A stretch of 64,000 bases of DNA from positions 62,001-126,000 of the forward strand of contig NZ_JAGPXE010000001.1 of NCBI RefSeq assembly GCF_018070075.1. The letters are read 5' to 3'. This DNA comes from Saccharopolyspora endophytica (lineage in GTDB: Bacteria; Actinomycetota; Actinomycetes; Mycobacteriales; Pseudonocardiaceae). Numbering within the stretch: position 1 is the stretch's first letter; every line of letters starts with the position of its first letter. Below, piece after piece: positions 48,719 to 56,775 of the stretch. The translations under genes were made by a program, and so were the position numbers. Under the pieces are notes generated by a model that was given only the letters and a program-made list of their open reading frames with translations, was not told the origin of the DNA and made no database searches.

Positions 48719-49669
48719 TCAGCCGCCGCGCTTGATCGCCCGCTCGACGAGTCCGGCGTAGGTCTCCCCCAGCGAGCGCCCGGCGGCTTCGACGGCCATC
48801 GGCAGGAGCGAGGTCTCGGTCAGCCCGGGCGACACCTTCGCGTCGAGGAAGTGCGGGACGCCGTCGGTGTCGATGATCGCGTCCGTCCGGGAGATGTCGC
48901 GCAGCCCGAGCAGCTTGTGCGCGGCGATCGCCAGCTCTCCCGCCGCCGCGGCGGTGTCGGCGGAGATGTCCGCCGGGGACCGGTAGTTCGTCAGCCCGGC
49001 GGTGTAGCGAGCGGTGTAGTCGTAGACGCCGTCGGCCGCTTCGATCTCGACGGCCGGCAACGCCTCCGGACCGTCCGGTCCCTCGACGACGGTGATCGCG
49101 ACCTCGGTCCCCTCGATGAAGCGCTCGACGAGAACCGCGTCGCCGTAGGACAGCGCGCCCACCATCGCCGACGGCAGGTTCGCCGCGTCGCGCACCACCT
49201 GGGCGCCCAGCCCCGAGCCGCCCTGGTCCGGCTTGAGCATCAGCGGCAGACCCAGCTTGCTCACGAGCGCGTCCAGCACTGCTTGCGCTCCCAGCTCGCG
49301 GAAGGTCGCGTGCGGCAGTGCCACCCAGTCCGGCGTCGTCAGCCCGGCACGGGCCACCTCAGCCTTCGCAGTGGGCTTGTCCCAGGTGCGACGGGAAGCG
49401 TGCGGACCGGTTCCGACGTAGGGGATGCCGAGCATGTCCAGCACGGCCTGCACCGAGCCGTTCTCCCCTTCCCCGCCGTGCAGGGCGATGACCACCGCGT
49501 CCGGCCGCTCCTCGGTGAGTCGGGACAGCAGCCGGGCATCGGCGTCCCACTCTGCGACGGTCATGCCGACCGAGCGCAGCGCGGCGGACAACCGGCGGCC
49601 GGAACGCAGCGACACATCGCGCTCGTGCGAAAGCCCACCGGCGAGCACGGCAACCCAGCGATCAGACAC
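48719..49669 (-). CDS. ATP-grasp D-alanine-D-alanine-ligase-like protein, divergent active site
   Basis: 316 residues from the GTG at 49669 (GAGGTG 9 bases upstream). The Ddl fold is evident: VLAGGLSHERDVSLRSGRR, ALHGGEGENGSVQAVLDMLG, LPLMLKPDQGGSGLGAQVV, LVERFIEGTEVAITVVEG and DYTARYTAG. The end of the ATP-grasp reads FLDAKVSPGLTETS, where canonical ligases have E-x-N (Glu and Asn binding Mg2+); here these are Asp276 and Lys278. The loop GEN replaces GED and the usual KY is RY. A true D-Ala-D-Ala ligase is likely elsewhere on the chromosome, so this may be a paralogue with another substrate. Reads towards parB. Confidence 0.85.
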   Translation of the reverse strand: MSDRWVAVLAGGLSHERDVSLRSGRRLSAALRSVGMTVAEWDADARLLSRLTEERPDAVVIALHGGEGENGSVQAVLDMLGIPYVGTGPHASRRTWDKPTAKAEVARAGLTTPDWVALPHATFRELGAQAVLDALVSKLGLPLMLKPDQGGSGLGAQVVRDAANLPSAMVGALSYGDAVLVERFIEGTEVAITVVEGPDGPEALPAVEIEAADGVYDYTARYTAGLTNYRSPADISADTAAAAGELAIAAHKLLGLRDISRTDAIIDTDGVPHFLDAKVSPGLTETSLLPMAVEAAGRSLGETYAGLVERAIKRGG

Positions 49670-49748
49670 TCTCTTCAGCACCTCGGAAAAGTAGCGGTCC
49701 ACTGCACCAGATCAGGCGCAGTGGACCGGTCGTGTGGATGGGGAAAAC

Positions 49749-51086
49749 TCACGCGGTGTCGGGCGACGGCGCCTGCGGTCCCGGCACGCTCCTGGGCGGC
49801 ACGGTACCGAAGGTGCGAACCAGCTCCATCTCCTCGGACAGCGTGTTGGCGAGCCGGCGCACACCCTCGCGGATCCGCTCCGGCGTGGGGTAGCAGAAGG
49901 ACAACCGCATCTGGCGGCTGCCGAACCCGTCCCGGTAGAAGCCGGTGCCCGAGACGTAGGCGACCCGCTGGGTCACCGCACGCGGCAGCATCGCCTTGGT
50001 GTCCACGCCCTCCGGCACGGTCAGCCAGACGAAGAAGCCGCCTTCGGGCTTCGTCCACGTGCACCCCGCCGGCATGTGCTGCTCCAGCGCGGACATCATC
50101 GCGTCGCGGCGTTCCCGGTACTGCTCCTGGAAGATCTTGATCTGGCCCTGCCAGTCGTGCGTCGACAGGTAGCGGGAGACGATCATCTGGTTCAGCGTGG
50201 GCGGGCACAGCGTGGCCGACTCGGCCGTGAGGACCAGCTTCTCCCTGATCGCCAGCGGGGCCAGCACCCAGCCCACTCGCAGGCCCGACGCGAACGTCTT
50301 CGAGAACGAACCCAGGTACACCACGTTGTCCGGGTCCATGCTGCGCAGCGCCGGGTACGGCTTCCCGTCGAAGCCCAGCAGGCCGTACGGGTTGTCCTCC
50401 ACGACGAGGATGTCCGCCTGGCGGCAGATCTCCAGGACCTCCGCCCGCCGGTTCACCGCCAGCGTGATGCCGCCCGGGTTGTGGAAGTTCGGGATCGTGT
50501 ACAGGAACTTGATCCGCTTGCCCTGCTTGCCCAGGTCCGCGATCGCCTGGCGCAGCGCCTCGGGCTGCAGGCCGTCCTCGTCCATCGCGACGTGAACGAC
50601 CTCGGCCTGGTAGGCGCCGAACGAGCCCAGCGCGCCCACGTAGGACGGCCCCTCGGCCAGGATCACGTCACCCGGGTCGCAGAAGATGCGGGTCACCATG
50701 TCCAGGCCCATCTGGGAGCCGGCGGTCACCACCACGTCGTCCGGGTGGGCGCTGATCCCCTCCAGGGCCATGACCTCGCAGATCTGCTCGCGCAGTTCCG
50801 GCACGCCGTGAGCGGAGCCGTACTGCAGCGCGACCTGCCCGTCCTCGGACACCAGCCTGGCCACCTCGGTGGCCAGGGAGTCCAGCGGGAGGGCGGCGAG
50901 GTTCGGCATGCCACCCGCCAGCGACACCACCTCGGGACGGCTGGCGACGGCGAAGAGAGCTCGGATCTCGGAGGCGGTCATCCCGGCGGTCCGCTCGGCG
51001 TAACGAGCCCGGTACGCGTCCAGGTTGCGGGCCGCCTTGTCCACGGAGTGGTCAGGCTGGTCCGGTTGGCTTCCTTGATCCGACAT
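49749..51086 (-). CDS. PLP-dependent class I/II aminotransferase (MocR/2-aminoadipate type)
   Basis: 445 residues from an ATG at 51086. Fold-type I aminotransferase: VVSLAGGMPNLAALPLDSLA, LQYGSAHGVPELREQICEVM, TAGSQMGLDM, IPNFHNPGGITL, VVEDNPYGLL, the PLP lysine in LGSFSKTFASGLRVGWVLAP, and the substrate carboxylate Arg near RQMRLSFCYPTPE. It lacks the GntR DNA-binding domain of MocR regulators. Close relatives act on 2-aminoadipate or aromatic and branched amino acids; the substrate here is not fixed. It ends 79 bases before the ligase-like start on the same strand and may be co-transcribed with it. Confidence 0.9.
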   Translation of the reverse strand: MSDQGSQPDQPDHSVDKAARNLDAYRARYAERTAGMTASEIRALFAVASRPEVVSLAGGMPNLAALPLDSLATEVARLVSEDGQVALQYGSAHGVPELREQICEVMALEGISAHPDDVVVTAGSQMGLDMVTRIFCDPGDVILAEGPSYVGALGSFGAYQAEVVHVAMDEDGLQPEALRQAIADLGKQGKRIKFLYTIPNFHNPGGITLAVNRRAEVLEICRQADILVVEDNPYGLLGFDGKPYPALRSMDPDNVVYLGSFSKTFASGLRVGWVLAPLAIREKLVLTAESATLCPPTLNQMIVSRYLSTHDWQGQIKIFQEQYRERRDAMMSALEQHMPAGCTWTKPEGGFFVWLTVPEGVDTKAMLPRAVTQRVAYVSGTGFYRDGFGSRQMRLSFCYPTPERIREGVRRLANTLSEEMELVRTFGTVPPRSVPGPQAPSPDTA

Positions 51087-51454
51087 ATCGCGCTCCCGTT
51101 TCGGTTAGGCGCACCAGCGCGTTTGCAGCTCGTACAAACGATCGGGCGATTCTATAGTCCCTATCGTTTCGCGGTATCGCCTGTGTAACAGGTCTCTCGT
51201 CGGTGGCCCTGCTCGTGCCTGGTGAGGGCGGGCGCCCCGGGCGCTTTTCGGCCGTTGTTTCACGTGGAACAACAGGTTGGCGCTGGTCGCCGGAGTCCGC
51301 CCGTTGGATCTTGGTTCGGTTGTGGTTAGGCATGTCACCCCATCGAGACGGTGCGGGTGAGTAGCGGTGCTAGCCGTCCGGCCGGACAGCGGCTTATTCT
51401 GACCTCAACCCGCCGTGGTCGCGTGCGGGCAATTGCGGCTTGCCAGGAGGTCAG
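51087..51454. other. Divergent intergenic region with an imperfect parS
   Basis: 368 bases between the outward-facing aminotransferase and GNAT genes. It contains the imperfect parS at 51257-51270. No gene was seen; promoters for both genes should lie here. Confidence 0.5.
51257..51270. promoter_or_regulatory. Imperfect parS site
   Basis: GTTTCACGTGGAAC differs from parS at one position (A to G). It is the sixth and outermost member of the cluster, about 11 kb from oriC. Confidence 0.75.
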
Positions 51455-52081
51455 GTGTCGCGACGCGTGGTCGGCATCACGCTGGACAACCTCGACCACC
51501 TGCCCCCGCGGTGTCGCCGGTGCGTCTACTGGGAACTCGCACCGCACATCAGGGAGCAGGCGGAGGAGTTCGGCGAGACCGAGCTCGAGAAGGAGGCCTG
51601 GGTCTCCAGCGTCCTGCTGGAGTGGGGCTCCTGCGGTCGCATCATCTACGTCGACGGCGTCCCGGCCGGATACGCGATCTACGCGCCGCCGGCCGCCGTT
51701 CCGCGTGCCGCGTCCTTCCCCACCGCGCCGGTGAGCGCGGATGCCGTGCTGCTCACGGCGTTGAAGGTGACCACGGAGTTCGAGGAGGGCGGCCTGGGGC
51801 GCGTCCTGGTGCAGAACGTCGCCAAGGACCTCACCCGGCGCGGCGTGAAGGCCGTCGAGGCCTTCGGCGATCTGACCGGCGAAGCCGACGGTTGCGTGAT
51901 CCCGGCCGGGTTCCTCCAGCAGGTCGGATTCAAGACCGTCCGCCAGCACCCCAAGTGGCCGCGCATGCGCCTGGAGCTGCGCACCGCCATCAGCTGGAAG
52001 GAGGACGTCGAGGCGGCTCTGGAGCGCCTGCTGACGTCCGTGACCATCAAGACGGCGGAACCGGCCGTCGGCGGTGCCTGA
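51455..52081 (+). CDS. GNAT-family N-acetyltransferase
   Basis: 208 residues from the GTG at 51455, which has AGGAGG 4 bases upstream. A GNAT-like fold with RIIYVDGVPAGYAIYAPP (central strands), VLLTALKVTTEFEEGGLGRV (start of the acetyl-CoA site) and a C-terminal GFLQQVGFKTVRQHPKWPRM. An N-terminal CRRCVYWEL cysteine pair is a recurrent feature of actinobacterial proteins at this location. Acceptor substrate unknown. A hairpin shared with the convergent cwlM follows. Confidence 0.8.
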   Translation: MSRRVVGITLDNLDHLPPRCRRCVYWELAPHIREQAEEFGETELEKEAWVSSVLLEWGSCGRIIYVDGVPAGYAIYAPPAAVPRAASFPTAPVSADAVLLTALKVTTEFEEGGLGRVLVQNVAKDLTRRGVKAVEAFGDLTGEADGCVIPAGFLQQVGFKTVRQHPKWPRMRLELRTAISWKEDVEAALERLLTSVTIKTAEPAVGGA

Positions 52082-52102
52082 CCGAATGCTCGATCGGGAA
52101 CT

Positions 52103-52139
52103 GAGCGGCTCCCCGGTTTTCCTCGCCTGAGAGCCGCTC
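52103..52139. terminator. Hairpin between the GNAT gene and cwlM
   Basis: GAGCGGCTC (52103-52111) pairs with GAGCCGCTC (52131-52139). It lies 21 bases past the GNAT stop, between convergent genes. Confidence 0.55.
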
Positions 52140-52196
52140 AGAACGCGCGGCGCGCCTCTTCGCTCCAGGTGTCGCCACCGAGCGGTTGAGAGGCTC

Positions 52197-53345
52197 TCAG
52201 GCTCCCTCGGCGCGTGCCAGCTCGTGCCGCAGCAGGTCGTCGAAGGTGAAGGTTCCGGTCGGCTGGTCGTCCTTGCCGAGCAGGTACAGGCGCTTCACCG
52301 CGACCAGCAGGCCCTCGGCCACCACGTCGCGGAACGACGGGTCGAGCAGGCGGTTGCGGTCGTGCTCGTTGGTCAGGTAGCCGATCTCCATGCGGACCGC
52401 GGGCATCCGGGTCAGCCGGAGCACGTCCCAGGTCTTCGGGTGGGTGCGGCAATCGCGCATGCCGGTGCGGGCGACGATCTCGCGCTGCAGGAACCCGGCC
52501 AGCGCCTCCCCCACCGTCGAGGTGGTGCCGTTGCCGGTGCCGAAGTGGAAGCTCGCCACGCCCTCGGCTCCCGGGGACGGGTTGGCGTCGGCGTGCAGCG
52601 ACAGGAACATGTCGGCGCCCGCTTCGTTGGCGAACGCGGCGCGGTCCGAGTCGGGTGGGCAGGCGTTCGGTCCGCGCGTGATCAGCGCTTCCATGCCGGT
52701 GGCCACCATCCGGCCTTCGAGCCGGCGGGCCAGGTCCCAGGTCAGGTCGGCCTCGGAGACGTCGCCGACGGTCACGCCGCGGTCGCCGCCGCCGTGGCCC
52801 GGGTCGATCACGATGCGCTTGCCGCGCAACCGCGGACCGGCGCGCCGGACCTTCTCCTGCTCGCGCAGGAACACCGGGCGGCCACCGCGGACCTTGGGGG
52901 CGAGCTGCTTGAGCGCGCGCAAGGTTCCGGGGCCGCAGATGCCGTCCGGGGTGAGCCCGTAGTCGCGCTGGAAGCTGCGCAGCGCCTGCTCGGTCTCGGC
53001 GCTGAAGATGCCGTCCGGGCGGCCCGCGTCGTAGCCCAGCTCCAGCAGGCGCTCCTGCAGGGCGAACACGTCGTCGCCGCTGACCGGCTTGGACACCAGG
53101 AATGCCAGCGAGCGGTCGCCGAGGCGCCAGCGGGCGTCGGTCAGCGCGCGGTAGGTCGCCGGGCCGACGACTCCGTCGGTGATCAGGCCCCGCTGCTGCT
53201 GGAAGCCGCGTACCGCTTGTTCCACCGCTTCGTCGAAGAGCGCGGGCCCTGGCCGGCCGTTTGCCGGCAGCAGTCCCAGCGACGCAAGGGTGTTCTTGAT
53301 CTCGGCAACGGCCGGACCGACGTCACCGCGGTGGAGCAGCTGCAT
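52197..53345 (-). CDS. cwlM: CwlM: amidase-family peptidoglycan synthesis regulator
   Basis: 382 residues; the ATG at 53345 has GAGGAG just upstream and the longer frame was rejected. Two peptidoglycan-binding repeats (FDEAVEQAVRGFQQQRGLIT; FSAETEQALRSFQRDYGLTP) precede an Amidase_3 domain with zinc-site motifs IDPGHGGGDRG and FLSLHADANPS and the catalytic-type Glu in RMEIGYLTNEHD. No signal peptide is visible, so it should be cytoplasmic, as in mycobacteria, where PknB-phosphorylated CwlM activates MurA. It lies 331 bases after trxA on the same strand. Confidence 0.92.
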   Translation of the reverse strand: MQLLHRGDVGPAVAEIKNTLASLGLLPANGRPGPALFDEAVEQAVRGFQQQRGLITDGVVGPATYRALTDARWRLGDRSLAFLVSKPVSGDDVFALQERLLELGYDAGRPDGIFSAETEQALRSFQRDYGLTPDGICGPGTLRALKQLAPKVRGGRPVFLREQEKVRRAGPRLRGKRIVIDPGHGGGDRGVTVGDVSEADLTWDLARRLEGRMVATGMEALITRGPNACPPDSDRAAFANEAGADMFLSLHADANPSPGAEGVASFHFGTGNGTTSTVGEALAGFLQREIVARTGMRDCRTHPKTWDVLRLTRMPAVRMEIGYLTNEHDRNRLLDPSFRDVVAEGLLVAVKRLYLLGKDDQPTGTFTFDDLLRHELARAEGA

Positions 53346-53676
53346 GCACTCCTCGCTCGATTCAGGCGTCGGCGAGACCGACGCGGAGGATAGTCGGGAT
53401 TCTCCCGAGTTCTGCGTTTGCGGAGCGGGCCCGCGGGTGGGCGGACCCGTCGGGTCATTGTGCCTTGTGCGCCGTACCCCGGCGCTGCGGCCTACGAGCA
53501 CCGGGCCGGACGTGCGACAACGGACCGTACACGAATGATCCCTCGCTGCGGCGGAAACGAGTCCCACCGCAGCGGCGGTGCCGTGAAAGCACGAACCCGC
53601 CGTCACTGTCCTATCGACAAGACGGCGGGCGCGCGTTATTCGGTTGCCTCAAAACGAGGCTGACTTCACAGCGAAA
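53346..53676. other. Intergenic region between trxA and cwlM
   Basis: 331 bases on the path trxA to cwlM. It holds the hairpin at 53596-53629 and a small GCCTC/GAGGC hairpin near 53647. The rest should contain the cwlM promoter; none could be pinpointed. Confidence 0.5.
53596..53629 (-). terminator. Terminator hairpin after trxA
   Basis: CCCGCCGTC (53596-53604) pairs with GACGGCGGG (53621-53629). It lies 47 bases past the trxA stop on the minus strand. Confidence 0.6.
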
Positions 53677-54003
53677 TCACAGGTAGTCGGACAGGTCCGA
53701 CAGCAGCGCGGCCTTGGGCTTGGCGCCGACGATCTGCTTGACCGGCTGGCCGTTCTGGAAGACCAGCAGGGTCGGGACCGACATGACCTGGTAGTCGCGG
53801 GAGATGCCGGGGTTCTGGTCGATGTCGAGCTTGGCGACGGTGATCTTGTCGGCGTGCTCGTCGGCGATCTCCTCCAGCACCGGGGCGACCATCTTGCACG
53901 GGCCGCACCAGGTCGCCCAGAAGTCGACCAGCACGGGCTTGTCGCTGTCCAGCACGGTGCTCTTGAAGGAATCGGCGTCCACGGTCACGGTGTTGCCGGC
54001 CAT
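53677..54003 (-). CDS. trxA: Thioredoxin
   Basis: 108 residues from the second ATG at 54003, chosen because AGGGAG lies 6 bases upstream; an ATG two codons earlier is possible. Thioredoxin fold with the redox site FWATWCGPCKM (Cys33, Cys36) and the cis-proline region YQVMSVPTLLVFQNG. Reduced by the adjacent TrxB. The two genes are 64 bases apart and form an operon. Confidence 0.97.
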   Translation of the reverse strand: MAGNTVTVDADSFKSTVLDSDKPVLVDFWATWCGPCKMVAPVLEEIADEHADKITVAKLDIDQNPGISRDYQVMSVPTLLVFQNGQPVKQIVGAKPKAALLSDLSDYL

Positions 54004-54067
54004 GTTCATCTCCCTGTTCTCTGCTCGGGTTGAAGTGGTCTGGGTGTCGAGCGGTGCGCGCCGGGGC

Positions 54068-55048
54068 TCAGGCCCCGTAGCCGCCGCCGACCAGCTCGGA
54101 GGCGATCTCGGCCTGCGGGGTCTCGTTCTCGGCGAGCCAGCGCTCGGCGTCGATCGCGGCGGAGCAACCGGACCCGGCGGCGGTGATGGCCTGCCGGTAG
54201 GTGTGGTCCACCAGGTCGCCGCAGGCGAACACGCCGGGCACGCCGGTGTGGGTGCTGGGCTGCTGCACCTGCACGTAGCCCTCGTCGTCGAGAGCGACCT
54301 GGTCGCGCACCAGCTGGCTGCGCGGGTCGTGACCGATGGCCACGAACATGCCGCTCACGGCGAGCTCGGAGGTCTCACCGGTGACCGTGTCGCGCAGCTT
54401 GAGCCCGGCGACCTTGCCCTCGCCCTGGACTTCCTCGACGGCCTTGTTGGTCAGCCACTTGATCTTCTCGTTGGCCCGAGCGCGCTCCAGCATGATCTTG
54501 GAGGCGCGGAACTCGTCGCGGCGGTGGATGATCGTCACCGACTTCGCGAAGCGGGTCAGGAAGGTGGCCTCCTCCATCGCCGAGTCACCGCCGCCGATCA
54601 CGGCGATGTCCTGGTCGCGGAAGAAGAACCCGTCGCAGGTGGCGCAGGCGGAAACACCGCGTCCGAGCAGGGTCTCCTCGCCCGGGATGCCGAGGTAGCG
54701 CGCGGCGGCACCCATCGCGAGGATGACCGCGCGGGCCTTGTGCTCGACCCCGTTGGCCACGACGGTCTTGACGTCACCGGAGAGGTCGACGCTCTCGACG
54801 TCCTCGGTGCGCAGCTCGGCGCCGAAGCGCTCGGCCTGCGACCGCATCTGCTCCATCAGGTCGGGACCCATGATCCCGTCTTTGAACCCGGGGTAGTTCT
54901 CCACGTCGGTGGTGGTCATCAGTGCCCCACCGAACTGGGTTCCTTCGAAGATCACCGGCTCCAGCTCTGCCCGTGCCGCGTACACCGCAGCGGTGTAGCC
55001 GGCAGGACCGGAACCAACGATGATCACGTTGCGGACGTCGCTGGTCAC
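54068..55048 (-). CDS. trxB: Thioredoxin reductase (NADPH)
   Basis: 326 residues. FAD motif [19 protein letters not shown], redox disulfide [10 protein letters not shown] (Cys135, Cys138), NADPH motif [12 protein letters not shown] (near 150-161), second FAD motif [20 protein letters not shown]. It transfers electrons from NADPH to thioredoxin. It precedes trxA on the same strand and follows the sigM/anti-sigma pair, the arrangement known from mycobacteria, where SigM controls part of the redox response. Confidence 0.97.
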   Translation of the reverse strand: MTSDVRNVIIVGSGPAGYTAAVYAARAELEPVIFEGTQFGGALMTTTDVENYPGFKDGIMGPDLMEQMRSQAERFGAELRTEDVESVDLSGDVKTVVANGVEHKARAVILAMGAAARYLGIPGEETLLGRGVSACATCDGFFFRDQDIAVIGGGDSAMEEATFLTRFAKSVTIIHRRDEFRASKIMLERARANEKIKWLTNKAVEEVQGEGKVAGLKLRDTVTGETSELAVSGMFVAIGHDPRSQLVRDQVALDDEGYVQVQQPSTHTGVPGVFACGDLVDHTYRQAITAAGSGCSAAIDAERWLAENETPQAEIASELVGGGYGA

Positions 55049-55160
55049 CGCGCCCCTTCCCTTCGTAGCGTCTCCGCCGCGCTGAGCGCGACCGTATTGG
55101 CATCAACGCGATCCTATTCGGCGATGTTCCCGAACCCCGGGACCCGGTGCGTCACAGCAC

Positions 55161-55202
55161 AACGCGCCCGGTGCCTCCCACGATGCGGGAGCCGGGCGCG
55201 TT
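55161..55202 (-). terminator. Terminator hairpin after the anti-sigma gene
   Basis: AACGCGCCCGG (55161-55171) pairs with CCGGGCGCGTT (55192-55202), with an inner CTCCC/GGGAG stem. It lies 14 bases past the stop. Confidence 0.7.
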
Positions 55203-55216
55203 GCGGGCCGTGCTGT

Positions 55217-56041
55217 TCAGCCGCCGAAGGTGCTGTCGGAGACGGTCGAGGGGTTGCCCGGGCCGCAGTCCGCTCCCACAGCTAAGAGGCGGAACTTGCC
55301 GAGGCCGCCGCCGGGCAGGATCAGCAGCTGGGCGGGTCGGCCGTTGAGGGTGATCTCGCGAGCGCCCATCGGCTTGCCGCCCCGCACGCCGTTGGCCTGC
55401 AGGCAGCCGATCAGCTGCTGCGGGTCGGCGAGCGTGGACACGTACTGGTCCGAGGTCATGACCTGCGAGAACTGCTGTCCGTCGAGGCTGACCTGGTCAC
55501 CGGCCAGGGCCAGCGGAGCGCTGGGTCCCGCACCCGGCTGGGTGGAGGTCGGGACCGGTGGCTGGGCGGTGTTGTCGTCGTCGCCGGTTCCGGGCAGCAC
55601 CGCGAAGACCACGGCGGCAGCCGCAGCGGCGACGCCGACCAGCCCGGCACCGATGGTCGTCCTGCGACGTCGGCGGGCCTTGGCCGCGGCGAAGTCGACG
55701 ACCTGCGCCCCGTTCCCGGCGGGCGCTGACATCGTTGGCATCTGCTGCGCGGGTTGCGCGGGCGCGGACTCGCGGGTCCAGTTCCGGACCTCGTCCTGCA
55801 GCGCCGCGTCGATGCGCGCCGAGACGTCGTCGGGAACGGTCAGCGGGGGCAGGTCGGCGAGATCGGTGGTGGTGGCGTCGAGCGCCGCCATGATCTCCCT
55901 GGCCTCCGGGTCCGCTTCGACCTGACGACGCAGTTCGTCGGCGGTCGGTCCGTCCAGCACTCCTGCGTGCAGATCGGCCAGCAGGTCCAGGGACCAAGGT
56001 GGTCCCTGCGGCGCCCCCGTGCGCCGGCTCTCCCCACTCAT
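55217..56041 (-). CDS. Anti-sigma factor, partner of SigM
   Basis: 274 residues; the start overlaps the sigM stop by 4 bases. The N-terminal part (LDLLADLHAGVLDGPTADEL) resembles anti-sigma domains but lacks the His-x3-Cys-x2-Cys zinc motif. One membrane segment lies at about 146-168 (TIGAGLVGVAAAAAAVVFAV), followed by an external domain of about 100 residues. By position it should bind and hold SigM at the membrane and release it under a signal sensed outside. Direct homology to the mycobacterial anti-SigM protein is presumed from synteny. Confidence 0.82.
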   Translation of the reverse strand: MSGESRRTGAPQGPPWSLDLLADLHAGVLDGPTADELRRQVEADPEAREIMAALDATTTDLADLPPLTVPDDVSARIDAALQDEVRNWTRESAPAQPAQQMPTMSAPAGNGAQVVDFAAAKARRRRRTTIGAGLVGVAAAAAAVVFAVLPGTGDDDNTAQPPVPTSTQPGAGPSAPLALAGDQVSLDGQQFSQVMTSDQYVSTLADPQQLIGCLQANGVRGGKPMGAREITLNGRPAQLLILPGGGLGKFRLLAVGADCGPGNPSTVSDSTFGG

Positions 56042-56643
56042 CGTCCCTCCCGTCGACGCATTGCCATCGCGTCATCTGGGACGTTCGCATCTGCACTTGG
56101 GTTCCGCAGGTGCCCCAGAAGTTTCGCGAGTCTTGCCCGGCCGCGTGCACATCGGCTCTTGACGGTGCCGTCGGCGACGCCGAGCATCACCGCGGTTTCG
56201 GCCACCGAATACCCCTCCACGTCGACCAGCACGATCGCCGCTCGCTGGTCCTCGGGGAGCTGGGACAGGGCTTCCTGCACGACCATGCTGGTGTCCCGGT
56301 CGGCGATCGCGTCGCGCGGGACCGCCGGTTCGGGACCGGTCTCGGGCAGCGGAACCGTGGGCCGCGCCTGGCGGCGCCGGATCCGGTCCAGGCACGCGTT
56401 CACCACGATCCGGTGCAGCCAGGTCGTGACGGCCGATTCGGCGCGGAACGACGCGGCGTTGCGGAAGGCCGAGATCATCGCGTCCTGTAACGCGTCCGCC
56501 GCTTCATCGGGGTCGCGCATGGTCCGCAGGGCCACGGCCCACAGCCGGTCCCGATGTCGGCGGAAGAGCTCGGAGAACGCATGTGGATCCCCGTTGGTGT
56601 GCGCCGCTATGAGATCGGCGTCTGAGAGGGCAGGGACAGACAC
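56038..56643 (-). CDS. sigM: ECF RNA polymerase sigma factor SigM
   Basis: 201 residues. Sigma region 2 at about 20-90 (FSELFRRHRDRLWAVALRTM; DPDEAADALQDAMISAFRNA; VTTWLHRIVVNACLDRIRRR) and region 4 at about 125-175 (LSQLPEDQRAAIVLVDVEGY; SVAETAVMLGVADGTVKSRC; ARGRARL). An ECF-type factor encoded with an anti-sigma gene and followed by trxB-trxA-cwlM, as in mycobacterial sigM loci. Autoregulation would be expected, but no SigM promoter was identified. Confidence 0.92.
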   Translation of the reverse strand: MSVPALSDADLIAAHTNGDPHAFSELFRRHRDRLWAVALRTMRDPDEAADALQDAMISAFRNAASFRAESAVTTWLHRIVVNACLDRIRRRQARPTVPLPETGPEPAVPRDAIADRDTSMVVQEALSQLPEDQRAAIVLVDVEGYSVAETAVMLGVADGTVKSRCARGRARLAKLLGHLRNPSADANVPDDAMAMRRREGR

Positions 56644-56725
56644 GGCTCAAGACAATACTGACCGTGCATCACGGGTAGGGCCCCGTGCGGAAATGGAATC
56701 GAATTCTCCTGGTCAGCCAAAGAAA

Positions 56726-56761
56726 AAGCGGATGTGACCGTGACTGCGATCACATCCGCTT
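56726..56761 (-). terminator. Rho-independent terminator after the pseudokinase gene
   Basis: AAGCGGATGTGA (56726-56737) pairs with TCACATCCGCTT (56750-56761); on the minus strand the stem is followed by TTTCTTTGG. It lies 14 bases past the pseudokinase stop. Confidence 0.85.
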
Positions 56762-56775
56762 CGTCGTTCCGGCGG

